Below are positions 1 to 9,600 of a DNA stretch of 64,000 bases, piece after piece. The position numbers were made by a program, and so were the translations under genes. Each line of letters begins with the position of its first letter. The first letter of the stretch is position 1. Source of the DNA: Alteromonas macleodii ATCC 27126 (lineage in GTDB: Bacteria; Pseudomonadota; Gammaproteobacteria; Enterobacterales; Alteromonadaceae); assembly GCF_000172635.2 (NCBI RefSeq), contig NC_018632.1:1798001-1862000 (forward strand), written 5' to 3'. The notes under the pieces were generated by a model that saw only the letters and a list, made by a program, of their open reading frames with translations, was not told the DNA's origin and did no database searches.

Positions 1-2146
1 AAACTACACCAATGTCACCTGGATAGTATTCAATCGACAAATCAACGTTTTGTGCTTCGTATGGCTGAAGGTCAGGGTTGCCAACTTCCGCCTCTCGTTC
101 GGTCACAAATACGCCATCATCTTCTTCCGTTTTACTCTCGATGATTTGAAATGCCGCTACATCTTCAAATTTTGGTCTTGAAATAGTTTGGGTGTAGGCA
201 GCGCGAAGCTGAAGTTTATCTGAAACGGTGTATCTGGCATTTACACTGGGTAACCAATGATCGTAGTCGCGCTCCACTTCCCACGGCGTATTTAGCACTT
301 CTTCCACGTCGGTTTCTTCGTTTTCTACAAGCTCTACTCGCATACCCGATGTAGAAAAGTCAGTACGCTCATAGCGAACCCCTGCTACCAAATGAAGTTT
401 ATTTATATCTACGCTGCCCATGATATAAGCGGCAAAAATATCCTCTTCATTCACATAGGTCGCGCCACGAGATTCTACTTCAGAATTTAGGCTGTCTAAT
501 TCCAAGCTCTCGCGGTTTTCGTTAAAGTAGTTGCGCATTTCACTTCGATTAAGCCCAGGCCCAAAGTTATCAAGAGAGTAGTCTGGACTGGCAGCTCCGA
601 ATTGCGAAGCGTCTAGGTCGTCGAATTCTCCATCAAAAATAGCGATGCTGCTGTTGCGGTCTTTTTCTCGGCTTCGATATTTCGAGCCAATTTTTAACTC
701 ACCGATATAGCCACCAAGGTTGATGGGGCGGGCGGCGTCGAATTTAATACTGGTTTCGGTATCTTTCGTGTAGTTATCTTCAAAGCTGATCTCATCGACT
801 TCATAGGTTGATAAGTCCATGGCATCAGCGTTTTGTGACACGGTTGGACGCATAGTATTTAAGTCTGCGTCGATACTGTCATTTTCGGTTTTGAATACGT
901 AATACAGTGCATCTGGCTCGTCTTCATCAGACTTTGCATAACCGAGCTGCCAGTTTGCTTTCCAGGTATCCAATTGGTGTTCACCACCAAGCGCCACAGT
1001 AAAAATACTCTGGCTTTCAAAGCGGTCTTTACTTTCTCTTTCTATTTCTGAGTCTTCGCCATCGAACGTGAATATATTACCTTGACGGTATTCGTCGTCA
1101 GAAAACTCACTGTAAAGTGTGCGAAGAAAGTATTGGTTGTTGAAGTCAGGACGAAAATCGATATTTAACGCACTCCCCAAACGTTCGCGAGTGATCGTGT
1201 AGTGACGTTGCTCAAGCTCATCGTCACCGTTACTTTCAACATTGTCTGAACCAAAATCTCGGTCAAAGTAGGAAATGGCGCCAGCCACCCCCCATTCAGG
1301 GGAAAGCTTCTTGGTAAACGTACCAGAAAGCTTTGGACTGGTTTCATCGCGTAAATCATTTTGACTGGCTTGCACGGTAATGCTCGCGGTATCACGAGCC
1401 TTATCAAACGCACTCACGCTTTTCACCGCGACTGAACCACCAATGGCGTCTCCGTCCATGTCGGGAGTTACCGATTTAGACACCTCTAACGTTTGGATGA
1501 GTTCAGAGGGAATAACGTCAAGGGCTACTGAACGTACGCCTGATTCAGGCGAGGGAATATTCAAGCCGTTAATGGTTACGTTATTCAAGTTGGGGTCGAT
1601 ACCGCGTATGCCGACGAAACGACCTTCACCCTGATCTCGCTCAATCGACAAGCCAGGTAAACGCTGTAACGACTCAGCAGCATTTTGGTCTGGAAATTGT
1701 CCAATGGCATCTGCGGATACAATAGACGAAATACGATCTGACGTTCGCTGCTGGTTTATGGCACTTGCCTGACCGCTTCGTTGACCACGCACCAAGATCT
1801 CATCGATAGTATCGCCGCTGCCAAACTCCACGGCTGCGCGCGCAATGCCGTTGTCTGTCACTTTTATCGCTTGCGTAACCGTTTCCTCACCAAGATAAGA
1901 AATTTCTAGCGTGTAAGTACCCTCTGGAATAGAGGGAAACCGAAATGTACCGTCTGTGCCTGCTTCAGTAACTAGTCCTAATTCTTTAAGCTTAATTTGA
2001 GCACCGGTATAGCTGCGCGTCTGTGCGGCATCTTTTACTGAACCGATAATTACGCCATCAGCAGCTGAAGCAGGTGTAGCGACGCTAAGGCCCATTGCCG
2101 CTATGCAGGCAAGTGTTAGAGAAGAGTACGCGGTTTTAATTTTCAT
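1..2146 (-). CDS. TonB-dependent receptor, C-terminus cut by window edge
   Basis: Outer-membrane active-transport receptor; 715 residues are visible and the open frame runs off the window start, so the end of the barrel is missing. The N-terminus (MKIKTAYSSLTLACIAAMG..., cleavage near ATPASA-AD) is a Sec signal peptide. Residues about 30-110 resemble a carboxypeptidase-regulatory-like domain (GTFRFPSIPEGTYTLEISYLG). A plug domain follows with IGQFPDQNAAESLQRLPG and then QGEGRFVGIRG, a signature of the large Xanthomonas/Caulobacter-type TonB receptors, many of which import carbohydrates or chelates. The rest is beta-barrel-like, rich in D, E, N and aromatic residues. Substrate cannot be told. 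The gene diverges from the GGDEF gene. The family call is firm; the role is only inferred. Confidence 0.9.
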   Translation of the reverse strand, partial: MKIKTAYSSLTLACIAAMGLSVATPASAADGVIIGSVKDAAQTRSYTGAQIKLKELGLVTEAGTDGTFRFPSIPEGTYTLEISYLGEETVTQAIKVTDNGIARAAVEFGSGDTIDEILVRGQRSGQASAINQQRTSDRISSIVSADAIGQFPDQNAAESLQRLPGLSIERDQGEGRFVGIRGIDPNLNNVTINGLNIPSPESGVRSVALDVIPSELIQTLEVSKSVTPDMDGDAIGGSVAVKSVSAFDKARDTASITVQASQNDLRDETSPKLSGTFTKKLSPEWGVAGAISYFDRDFGSDNVESNGDDELEQRHYTITRERLGSALNIDFRPDFNNQYFLRTLYSEFSDDEYRQGNIFTFDGEDSEIERESKDRFESQSIFTVALGGEHQLDTWKANWQLGYAKSDEDEPDALYYVFKTENDSIDADLNTMRPTVSQNADAMDLSTYEVDEISFEDNYTKDTETSIKFDAARPINLGGYIGELKIGSKYRSREKDRNSSIAIFDGEFDDLDASQFGAASPDYSLDNFGPGLNRSEMRNYFNENRESLELDSLNSEVESRGATYVNEEDIFAAYIMGSVDINKLHLVAGVRYERTDFSTSGMRVELVENEETDVEEVLNTPWEVERDYDHWLPSVNARYTVSDKLQLRAAYTQTISRPKFEDVAAFQIIESKTEEDDGVFVTEREAEVGNPDLQPYEAQNVDLSIEYYPGDIGVV

Positions 2147-2520
2147 TTATTTTCCAATTAATTAAGCAGTAAAAAGGCGTTTTGAATAAGTGCTAAGTAA
2201 GTGAATGGGTACCCTAAGAATCCTGCATGACAGTTATATGACGATTTGATGGAACAAGCGGTACACAATCGGTAATTGTCGCCTATTTGCAATTGGCTGA
2301 GCTAAATTGACCCTTGCTTAAATTACTGATTTTGTTTGGTTTGTGTGTCTCTTTTTATGCTCCTAAAGTTCGCTGCCATCAAGATGTCACATTGCTGAGC
2401 CAAACTGACCCTCGACAGTTTCATCAGATTTGGGCAAGACTCTCGTTTTGTTATAAACGCTGGCGGTGGCCGGACTAACGCGTGATGTATCCAATTCAAG
2501 AGATTTCCAAAGAGAGCACT
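2147..2520. other. Divergent intergenic region with a 21-bp near-direct repeat
   Basis: 374 bp between the start of the TonB receptor (minus) and the chosen start of the GGDEF protein (plus). No gene is supported. Two copies of GCTGAGYYAAAYTGACCCTYG-like sequence lie at 2296-2316 and 2394-2414 (18 of 21 bases identical, 98 bp apart). They could be a regulator site for either divergent gene. No clear sigma70 promoter was identified. Confidence 0.4.
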
Positions 2521-3432
2521 ATGTTTACCTTTACAAATTCAACACAATTTAGGCATCACAAGCTTTGGCTAGCATTTACATTTTGCGTAGTGGCGTTAGC
2601 GGTTTGTTTAGCTTTTATGTTTGGCAATGCAAAAGAAAGCACCGTGATATCAGGCCTCGATATTGTGGGGGAGGGAAGCATTGCTTTTTTAACTTTGGCG
2701 TGGATGCTAGCTGCGCTTGCCAGCCGTCCTCCAGGTAAAGTAACGAGCCTTCTCACGATAGGGCTCGGCTTCTTTCTATTTTCAGTTAGTTTAGATTTTT
2801 TGGATGAGTTTTTTCATTATCCTGAAGAGGCTTATTGGCTTAGCATGATTGAGTCTTATCCTGCGGCTGTGGGTATGGTAGTAATGACCGCGGCACTGTA
2901 TCAGTGGCATCTAGAGCAGCGCGCGTTAAATTTGCAATTACGACGCAGAGAATGGGACTTTCGCGATCACGATGCTATCGATCCCATCACTCAGCTTTAC
3001 CGCGCAGAGTATTGGAAAACACAAATTAATAAATTACAGCAATCTGGCAAGTCAGCTGTCATCGCCATTATCGATATCAATAACTTCTCTTTGTTCAATC
3101 AAAAACATGGGTATACAGAAGGCGATAGGTATCTGCACGATATTGCGCAGTTGGTTATCATGAATTTGCGTCAGCAAGATTTAGCGTGCCGTTATGCCGG
3201 TGATAGGTTTGCTATTTTGATGCCAGACGTCTCGCCCATGCAGGCTGACGTTATCCTCAACGATATCAAAGTGAGCATTCAGCACCTTGCGTTTAGACAC
3301 AGCCAAAATGCAAACGCCATTTACACCACCGCTCGCAGTACTCAAGTGACCTTGTTACCTAACCAACGCCTTGCGACAGTGCTTAACACCATGCTCTTAG
3401 AACTTGAACGTGCCCATGATAGCGCAGCGTAA
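2521..3432 (+). CDS. Membrane protein with degenerate GGDEF domain
   Basis: Predicted inner-membrane protein of 303 residues. The N-terminal half has about four hydrophobic segments (one near WLAFTFCVVALAVCLAFMFG). The C-terminal half is a GGDEF-type nucleotide cyclase fold: the IIDINNFSLFNQKHGYTEGD stretch matches the conserved D-x-D/N-x-F-K-x-x-N-D region. The signature loop reads AGDRF instead of GGDEF, so the metal-binding acidic fourth residue is replaced by Arg. That predicts loss of diguanylate cyclase activity, with a possible role as receptor or scaffold. An in-frame GTG at 2482 would add 13 residues; I prefer ATG 2521, which follows AGAGAG at about 6 bases. An AraC-type gene follows 88 bp downstream on the same strand. 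Confidence 0.8.
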   Translation: MFTFTNSTQFRHHKLWLAFTFCVVALAVCLAFMFGNAKESTVISGLDIVGEGSIAFLTLAWMLAALASRPPGKVTSLLTIGLGFFLFSVSLDFLDEFFHYPEEAYWLSMIESYPAAVGMVVMTAALYQWHLEQRALNLQLRRREWDFRDHDAIDPITQLYRAEYWKTQINKLQQSGKSAVIAIIDINNFSLFNQKHGYTEGDRYLHDIAQLVIMNLRQQDLACRYAGDRFAILMPDVSPMQADVILNDIKVSIQHLAFRHSQNANAIYTTARSTQVTLLPNQRLATVLNTMLLELERAHDSAA

Positions 3433-3520
3433 TTAGGCCGGTTTGATCAGTGTATTTGGCGAAAGTAATTGGTAGGGGTAACCGGTGAAGATGAATGAAG
3501 ATGCCTGCAGCGAGTAACTT

Positions 3521-4804
3521 ATGGATTTAATGTTACCAAGACTAATCGCACTACGAGATTCTGCTGACGAAGAGAAAGCTGCAGGAGCTCAGCGTCGTTA
3601 TTTAACAGGTCTATCTGGCGTGGGTGTCTCTGTAAATGGCGGTGCTGATGGGCTTGGCGTGGGTGTCTCTGTAAATGGCGCTCTAAAAGTTGATGCTAAA
3701 GCGCTTGGCATGGGTGTCATCGATAGTGCTGGTAGTGCTCATGTAGTGATGTCTAGCCAAGATAAAGTAATAGTTGGGTATTGGTTAGTGAGGGCAGCAC
3801 TTAATGTGGCGCTCTCTCGTGGTGCGAATAAAAATAAGCTCTTGCGCGGTACAGGTATTTTTGAAGATGCGTTGCAACACCAATCACTACTAAGCACAAA
3901 GCAATACTCATCGCTGTTAGTGAACGTTCAAAGCCAGGCGAGAGGCGGCGACGTTAGTTTTTTGCTGGGGGGCGCTTTCGCCTCGCAGTGGCTATCTAGT
4001 CCACTTAATGCGCTCAAAGCATGTGAAAATGTAGAGCAGCTACTTTTACAGCTGACTCAACGCCAAACATACCGGTGGTGTAGCCTACCGCTCTGTCAGT
4101 TTCAGCGTTTTGAAAACGCCGACCAAATAATGTTAGTGCCTCAGTTTACAGGGGTAAGCAGCAAACAGCTTCAGTTCTCCATTGAAATGGCATTCGCAAG
4201 CGTTGTTGCACTTATGAAAAGTATAGCGAATAAGCGAATTCGTTTATCTTTCTCTTTTACCGAGAGTCGACCAAGAAATATTGCTGATTACGAAACCCAC
4301 CTTGGGCTTAAGTTATCGTTTAATCGCGCTTTTAACAGTATTTGCATTGAGAAAGACGTATTACGCCAACCTTTGAAGCTAACAGCTCAGTCGGATTGTT
4401 CTGCTGAATCACATGTTTCTCTGGAAGGTGTCGTTAGTAATAGCGCAACGCAAACAAAAGAAGGGGTTTCTATTGAATTGCAAAACCGCTTGTCTTTGCC
4501 TGATTTTGTGAGGCGTTATGTTTATGCATCCTCCAACACACAGGCAGCAAATATCGGATTACCTGAATTAGCGGAAGCCTTAAACGTCAGCGTGGCTACG
4601 CTAAAGCGGAAACTAAAAGAGTACGGCACTAGCTATCGCGCGCTCTGCGAGGAAGTACAGCGCAATCATGCACTTTTACTTCTTTCGGTGCACAAAGTGA
4701 GTAACGAGACGGCGGCCAATGCAATGGGCATTAACGATTTACCTAACTTTCGACGAACGGTAAAACGGCTCACAGGTAAAACCCCTAGCGAGCTTAGAAT
4801 TTAA
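3521..4804 (+). CDS. AraC-family transcriptional regulator (arabinose-binding-like N-domain)
   Basis: DNA-binding regulator of 427 residues. The C-terminal 85 residues carry the two helix-turn-helix units of the AraC/XylS family (LAEALNVSVATLKRKLKEYG, then ANAMGINDLPNFRRTVKRLTGKTPSELR). The middle part, from VRAALNVALSRGANKNKLL to about residue 290, resembles the sensing domain found in AraC proteins of the OruR/ArgR type. The N-terminus is unusual: residues about 30-66 contain the stretch GVGVSVNG twice and a third, degraded copy (GMGVIDS), encoded by a DNA tandem repeat, where family members normally begin directly with the sensing domain. The ligand and targets are unknown. It follows the GGDEF gene by 88 bp and may be co-transcribed. 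Confidence 0.85.
   Translation: MDLMLPRLIALRDSADEEKAAGAQRRYLTGLSGVGVSVNGGADGLGVGVSVNGALKVDAKALGMGVIDSAGSAHVVMSSQDKVIVGYWLVRAALNVALSRGANKNKLLRGTGIFEDALQHQSLLSTKQYSSLLVNVQSQARGGDVSFLLGGAFASQWLSSPLNALKACENVEQLLLQLTQRQTYRWCSLPLCQFQRFENADQIMLVPQFTGVSSKQLQFSIEMAFASVVALMKSIANKRIRLSFSFTESRPRNIADYETHLGLKLSFNRAFNSICIEKDVLRQPLKLTAQSDCSAESHVSLEGVVSNSATQTKEGVSIELQNRLSLPDFVRRYVYASSNTQAANIGLPELAEALNVSVATLKRKLKEYGTSYRALCEEVQRNHALLLLSVHKVSNETAANAMGINDLPNFRRTVKRLTGKTPSELRI
3616..3718 (+). repeat. 39-bp-period tandem repeat inside the AraC gene
   Basis: A 26-base stretch (TGGCGTGGGTGTCTCTGTAA plus ATGGCG) is perfectly repeated at 3616-3641 and 3655-3680, a period of 39 bp that keeps the reading frame. A third partial copy, TGGCATGGGTGTC, is at 3706-3718. 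It encodes the GVGVSVNG repeats. Confidence 0.85.
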
Positions 4805-5195
4805 CGTGAATGACTGATAGCGCCTGTCCATATTTCTACGTAACAGAGCTATGCCACACACTTATGCCAAACATTTATGCAACACAGCTATGAAAAATAG
4901 CTAGGCGGCAGTCGCGTTCTACGGCTAAATGGTTGTAGCTTCACTCCTGTAATAACTCGAAATCTAATCGTAGCGTCTGGCACAGTACAGATGAGTTAAT
5001 TATTGGAAAGTAAATTTCTTTTCAATGCTTTAAAAACCTTTTATCCTTTGCAGCTTTAGCTTTTCACCGTTCAAGACCGTCAAAATATGGTTTCGTTGAA
5101 GCTTTTTCTTGCGCATTCGCAACCGGCAGGTGGCTTTTCCGCGTAGCCTTTAAACTGTTGCTAGCAGGCAATAAAACCCAAAAAGAGAGTTTTCT
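4805..5195. other. Intergenic region with 13-bp degenerate tandem repeat
   Basis: 391 bp with no supported gene. At 4848-4899 four 13-bp units follow each other: GCTATGCCACACA, CTTATGCCAAACA, TTTATGCAACACA, GCTATGAAAAATA. The remainder is the leader of the antiporter gene; it ends in an AGAGAG ribosome-binding site before the GTG start. I looked for lysine- or SAM-riboswitch features, because NhaC-family transporters often have them, and saw none. Confidence 0.45.
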
Positions 5196-6542
5196 GTGCA
5201 CGAAAATAAAGACATTGCACCAAATTCTATTGCACCTAACCCGCTAGGTTTAACGCCTATTTTGCTTTTTGTGATCCTTGTTGTGGTAACCGGCATTACT
5301 ACAAACGACATCACTGCGATGCCTATTTTGGTTGCGTTTTTTATCAGCGCTGGCTATGGGCTATGTTTAAACCCGAAAGGGAAAAAGGTCAGCTTCTCTG
5401 AAAAAGTACAAACGTTTTGTAAAGGCGGTGGCGATAAAAACATTATTCTCTTGGTGCTTATTTTCCTGTTAGCTGGTGCATTTTATGCGGTGACTATTGA
5501 TATTGGCGCTCGGGATGCCACGGTGAATATGGCACTTCAATTTGTGCCTTCTGCACTTATATTGCCAGGTCTGTTTTTGATCTGCTGTTTCATATCATTT
5601 TCAATGGGCACGTCCATGGGCACCATTACCGCGCTCTCGCCCATAGGTGCAGGTCTTGCCACAAGTTTAGGGCTGCCGGTGGAAATGGCGCTGGGTATTG
5701 TGGTGGGGGGCGCAATGTTCGGTGATAACCTCTCGTTTGTTTCAGACACCACCATTGCCGCAACCCGTACCCAAGGCGTTCAGCTAAAAGACAAGTTCAA
5801 GGCAAACTTAATGGTTGCTGTGCCGGCATGCATCGTCACCATGGCGTTGCTGCTTATGGTAGATGTTGATACTTCTGGCATCGTTGAAGGCGGCAGCTAC
5901 GATTTTTGGCGCATAGTGCCTTACTTGTGCATTATCGCTTTTGCGCTAACAGGGTTTAACGTCATTAGCGTACTTGCAGTGGGTATTGCCAGTGCCTGCG
6001 TAGTAGGCTTGCTACAAGGCAGCTTTACGCCACTTTCAATGATGCAGAGCATCCAAAAAGGGATGGGCTGGATGCAAGACTTAGCGATGATCGCTATAAC
6101 CATAGGCGGTATTGTGGCGCTTATGCACGCTAACGGCGGTATAACATGGTTAATCGAGCGCTTAACTCGTAAGGTCACGTCAAAGAAAGGCGCTGAGTTC
6201 AGTATTGCTGGTTTGGTTAGCTTTTTGGACATTACAACGGCGAACAACACTATTGCGATTGTTACCGCAGGTCCAATTGCTAAAGACTTAAATGAAAAAT
6301 ACGGTGTTGACCCTCGTCGTACCGCATCACTTTTGGATATCTTTTCGTGCAGTTTCCAAGGTTTAGTCCCTTACGGTGCGCAGCTTTTAAGTGCCGCGGC
6401 CGTAGTAGGTATTTCACCGTTAGCTATTACACCGTACTGCTGGTATCCCATGCTGATTTTCGTGTTTGGTGTGGCGGCCATTTGGTTCGGTTTTCCCCGT
6501 TTTAAAACGCCCCAAGACGATGAATTAACCCAAAGCGCTTAA
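5196..6542 (+). CDS. NhaC-family Na+/H+ antiporter or amino-acid/H+ exchanger
   Basis: Polytopic inner-membrane transporter of 448 residues with about ten to twelve hydrophobic segments. The block MFGDNLSFVSDTTIAATRTQG near residues 175-195 and SFSMGTSMGTITALSPIGAG near 130-150 are hallmarks of the NhaC branch of the ion transporter superfamily. Members exchange Na+ and H+ or carry amino acids such as lysine, methionine or tyrosine; the sequence alone does not decide this. GTG start supported by GAGAG about 7 bases upstream. It stands alone, followed by a hairpin and then hrpA. Confidence 0.85.
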   Translation: MHENKDIAPNSIAPNPLGLTPILLFVILVVVTGITTNDITAMPILVAFFISAGYGLCLNPKGKKVSFSEKVQTFCKGGGDKNIILLVLIFLLAGAFYAVTIDIGARDATVNMALQFVPSALILPGLFLICCFISFSMGTSMGTITALSPIGAGLATSLGLPVEMALGIVVGGAMFGDNLSFVSDTTIAATRTQGVQLKDKFKANLMVAVPACIVTMALLLMVDVDTSGIVEGGSYDFWRIVPYLCIIAFALTGFNVISVLAVGIASACVVGLLQGSFTPLSMMQSIQKGMGWMQDLAMIAITIGGIVALMHANGGITWLIERLTRKVTSKKGAEFSIAGLVSFLDITTANNTIAIVTAGPIAKDLNEKYGVDPRRTASLLDIFSCSFQGLVPYGAQLLSAAAVVGISPLAITPYCWYPMLIFVFGVAAIWFGFPRFKTPQDDELTQSA

Positions 6543-6574
6543 ATTCTCGTAACGCTTAACACGCTGGCTTTTTA

Positions 6575-6608
6575 GGGCGGTATCTTCTAGGATCACCGCC
6601 CGAATTTT
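6575..6608 (+). terminator. Hairpin after the NhaC-type gene
   Basis: GGGCGGT (6575-6581) pairs with ACCGCCC (6595-6601), followed by GAATTTTA. The T tract is short and interrupted, so termination may be partial; hrpA starts 40 bases later. Confidence 0.55.
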
Positions 6609-6642
6609 ATTGATGATTAGAAACACGCTTTAGGATGTCACT

Positions 6643-9600
6643 TTGTCTTCAACACTTGCAATAAAACCTCTTTACAACAAACTAGATGATTGTTTGAGCG
6701 CAGATAAATTTCGCTTGAAGCGCCGCATTACACAGCTTGCACAAAAAGTGAATGATAAATCTGGTGTTGAAGGAAAAGGCGCGGAGAAAAAAGCTGCTAA
6801 TCCCAAAGTTTCAAAACGTAACAGCGCGGTTAGCGAAGAAAGCTTAAAAGCGCAGTTTGAAAAACTTGAAGGCGACATCGATGCATCGGTAGAAAAGCGT
6901 AACTGGCGTAAAGACAACCTACCCAAAGTTGAATACCCACCGCTGCCAGTTAGCGATAAAAAAGAAGATATCAAAGAAGCGATTGCGAATAACCAAGTGG
7001 TTATCGTTGCGGGTGAGACTGGGTCGGGTAAAACTACGCAGCTACCTAAGATATGCTTAGAGTTAGGTCGCGGTGTAAATGGCATGATAGCCCACACCCA
7101 GCCAAGACGATTAGCGGCGCGAAGTGTAGCCACCCGTATAGCCGAAGAGCTCAACACGCCGCTTGGCGAAAAGGTGGGTTTTAAAATTCGCTTTAGCGAT
7201 CAGGTAAGCGAGCGAAGCTACGTTAAGCTTATGACCGACGGTATGCTGCTAGCTGAAATGCAGCAAGACCGCTTTTTAAATCAATACGATACTATCATCA
7301 TCGATGAAGCCCACGAGCGAAGCCTTAATATCGACTTTTTGTTAGGCTATTTGCGTCAGCTTTTAGATAAGCGCCCTGATTTAAAACTCATCATAACATC
7401 AGCTACTATCGACCCAGAGCGATTCTCTAAGCATTTTAATAATGCGCCTATTATCGAAGTGAGCGGACGTACCTATCCGGTAGAAATTCGCTACCACGCG
7501 CCAGAAGACAATGATGACGATATTGATCAAAGCGACGCCATCGTAAATGCTGTCGACGAGCTAATGCGTGAAGCACCGGGCGATATCTTAGTGTTCTTAA
7601 GCGGGGAGCGCGAGATACGCGACACCCAAGATGCTTTGAGCAAACAGCATTATCGCAACACTGAAATTGTTCCGCTGTATGCGAGGTTGTCGGCGGCAGA
7701 GCAAAACCGCATATTTCAGTTTCACAGCGGTAGGCGCATTGTACTTGCCACCAACGTGGCAGAGACCTCGCTCACGGTCCCCGGCATTAAATACGTCATT
7801 GACCCGGGCTTTGCCCGTATTTCACGCTACAGCGCTAGAAGTAAAGTACAGCGTTTACCTATTGAGCCCATCTCTCAAGCGTCAGCGAATCAGCGAGCAG
7901 GGCGATGCGGCCGTGTGTCAGACGGTATTTGTATTCGTCTTTATAGTGAAGATGACTATTTAGGCCGCCCAGAATTTACCGACCCAGAGATCCTACGAAC
8001 CAACTTAGCGTCGGTTATTTTGCAAATGCTTGCTTTAGGGTTAGGCGATATCGCTGCGTTTCCATTTGTTCAGCCGCCTGATAACCGCAATATCAACGAC
8101 GGTTTCCGTTTACTTGAAGAAATTCAAGCTATTGCGAAAGGCAAAGATAACCGGAAAACCAAGCAAAGCGGCAAAATGCAGCTTACTCCGTTAGGTCGTC
8201 AAGTAGCTCGTTTGCCTATCGACCCTCGCTATGCACGCATGGTGATTGAAGCCGAGCGCACTAATGCGCTAAGCGAAGTCATGGTGATTGCAGCGGGGCT
8301 CTCAATTCAGGATCCGCGTGAGCGCCCACAGGAAAAACGCCAGCAAGCAGACGAGAAGCACAGCGAATACCACGATAAAGATTCTGACTTTATCAGTCTT
8401 TACAACTTGTGGGTGGCGTTTAGAGAGCAGCAAAACGCACTCAGTCAAAACCAATTGCGCAAATGGTGTAAGCAAAACTTCATCAACTATTTACGTATGC
8501 GTGAGTGGCAGGACATTGTCAGCCAACTTAAAAAGTCTATTGCTGAGCTGGGCTTTGGCATTTCAAAACAAGAAGCCGACTATCAGGCTATTCACCAAGC
8601 CATCGCCAGCGGCTTGCTGTCTCACATGGGCTTTAAAGATAAAGAACGGGAGTATATGGGCTCGCGTAATTCGCGCTTTCTTATTTTCCCAGGTTCGGGA
8701 TTATCAAAATCTCAGCCAAAATGGGTAATGGCAGCTGAGCTTGTAGAAACCTCTAAGCTATTTGCTCGTATGGTGGCAAAAATAGACCCAACATGGGTAG
8801 AGCCTTTGGCCGAGCATGTTGTGCAACGAAGCTATTCAGAGCCCCATTGGTCTAAAAAGCGCGGCGCGGTGATTGCCTTTGAAAAGGTTACTTTGTTCGG
8901 GCTACCCATAGTGATGAAGCGTGCGAAGGTTTATAGCCTTATCGACCCGCCAATTTGCCACGAACTATTTATCCGCGAAGCGTTAGTTGAGGGCAATACT
9001 AAGCTCAATTACAGCTTCTTACAGGAAAATCAGGCGCTGCTTGAACAAGCTGATGAATTTGAACAAAAGACCCGTCGTCGCGATTTGATAGTCGATGATG
9101 AAGAACTGGTAAGCTTTTACGCCAAGCGCATTCCGGTTGAAGCCAATAACGACGCGGCGTTTAAGAAGTGGTTTAAGCAACACGGAAGCAACGACAGTTT
9201 AACGTTTAAAGAAGAAGACGTATATCGCCAGCAGCCTGGGCAGTCGGTAGCAAACGCATTTCCTGATGTATGGCGCCAAGGCAATATTACGCTGCCGCTT
9301 CGCTATAACTTCGAACCTAACGCTGAAGACGATGGCGTAACTGTGGTGATTCCGCTGCCTGTGCTTAACCAAGTCGACAATATAGGTTTTGATTGGCTGG
9401 TGCCGGGGCTAAGACACGATCTAATTGTGGGTTTAATTAAAACCTTGCCTAAACGCTTGCGTCGTAACTTTGTGCCTGCGCCTAATTTTGCTGAGGCGTG
9501 CCTTGCTGATATCAGTGAAACAGATAAGAACAACCGTCCGGTGCCGCTGCTTGAAGCTGTAACCGATAAGTTACGCAAAATGACGGGTGTAATTATTGAA

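Noticed and set aside
5030..5195. Possible lysine or SAM riboswitch before the NhaC-type gene
   Set aside because: Looked for because NhaC-family transporters are often riboswitch controlled; conserved core motifs and terminator layout were not seen.
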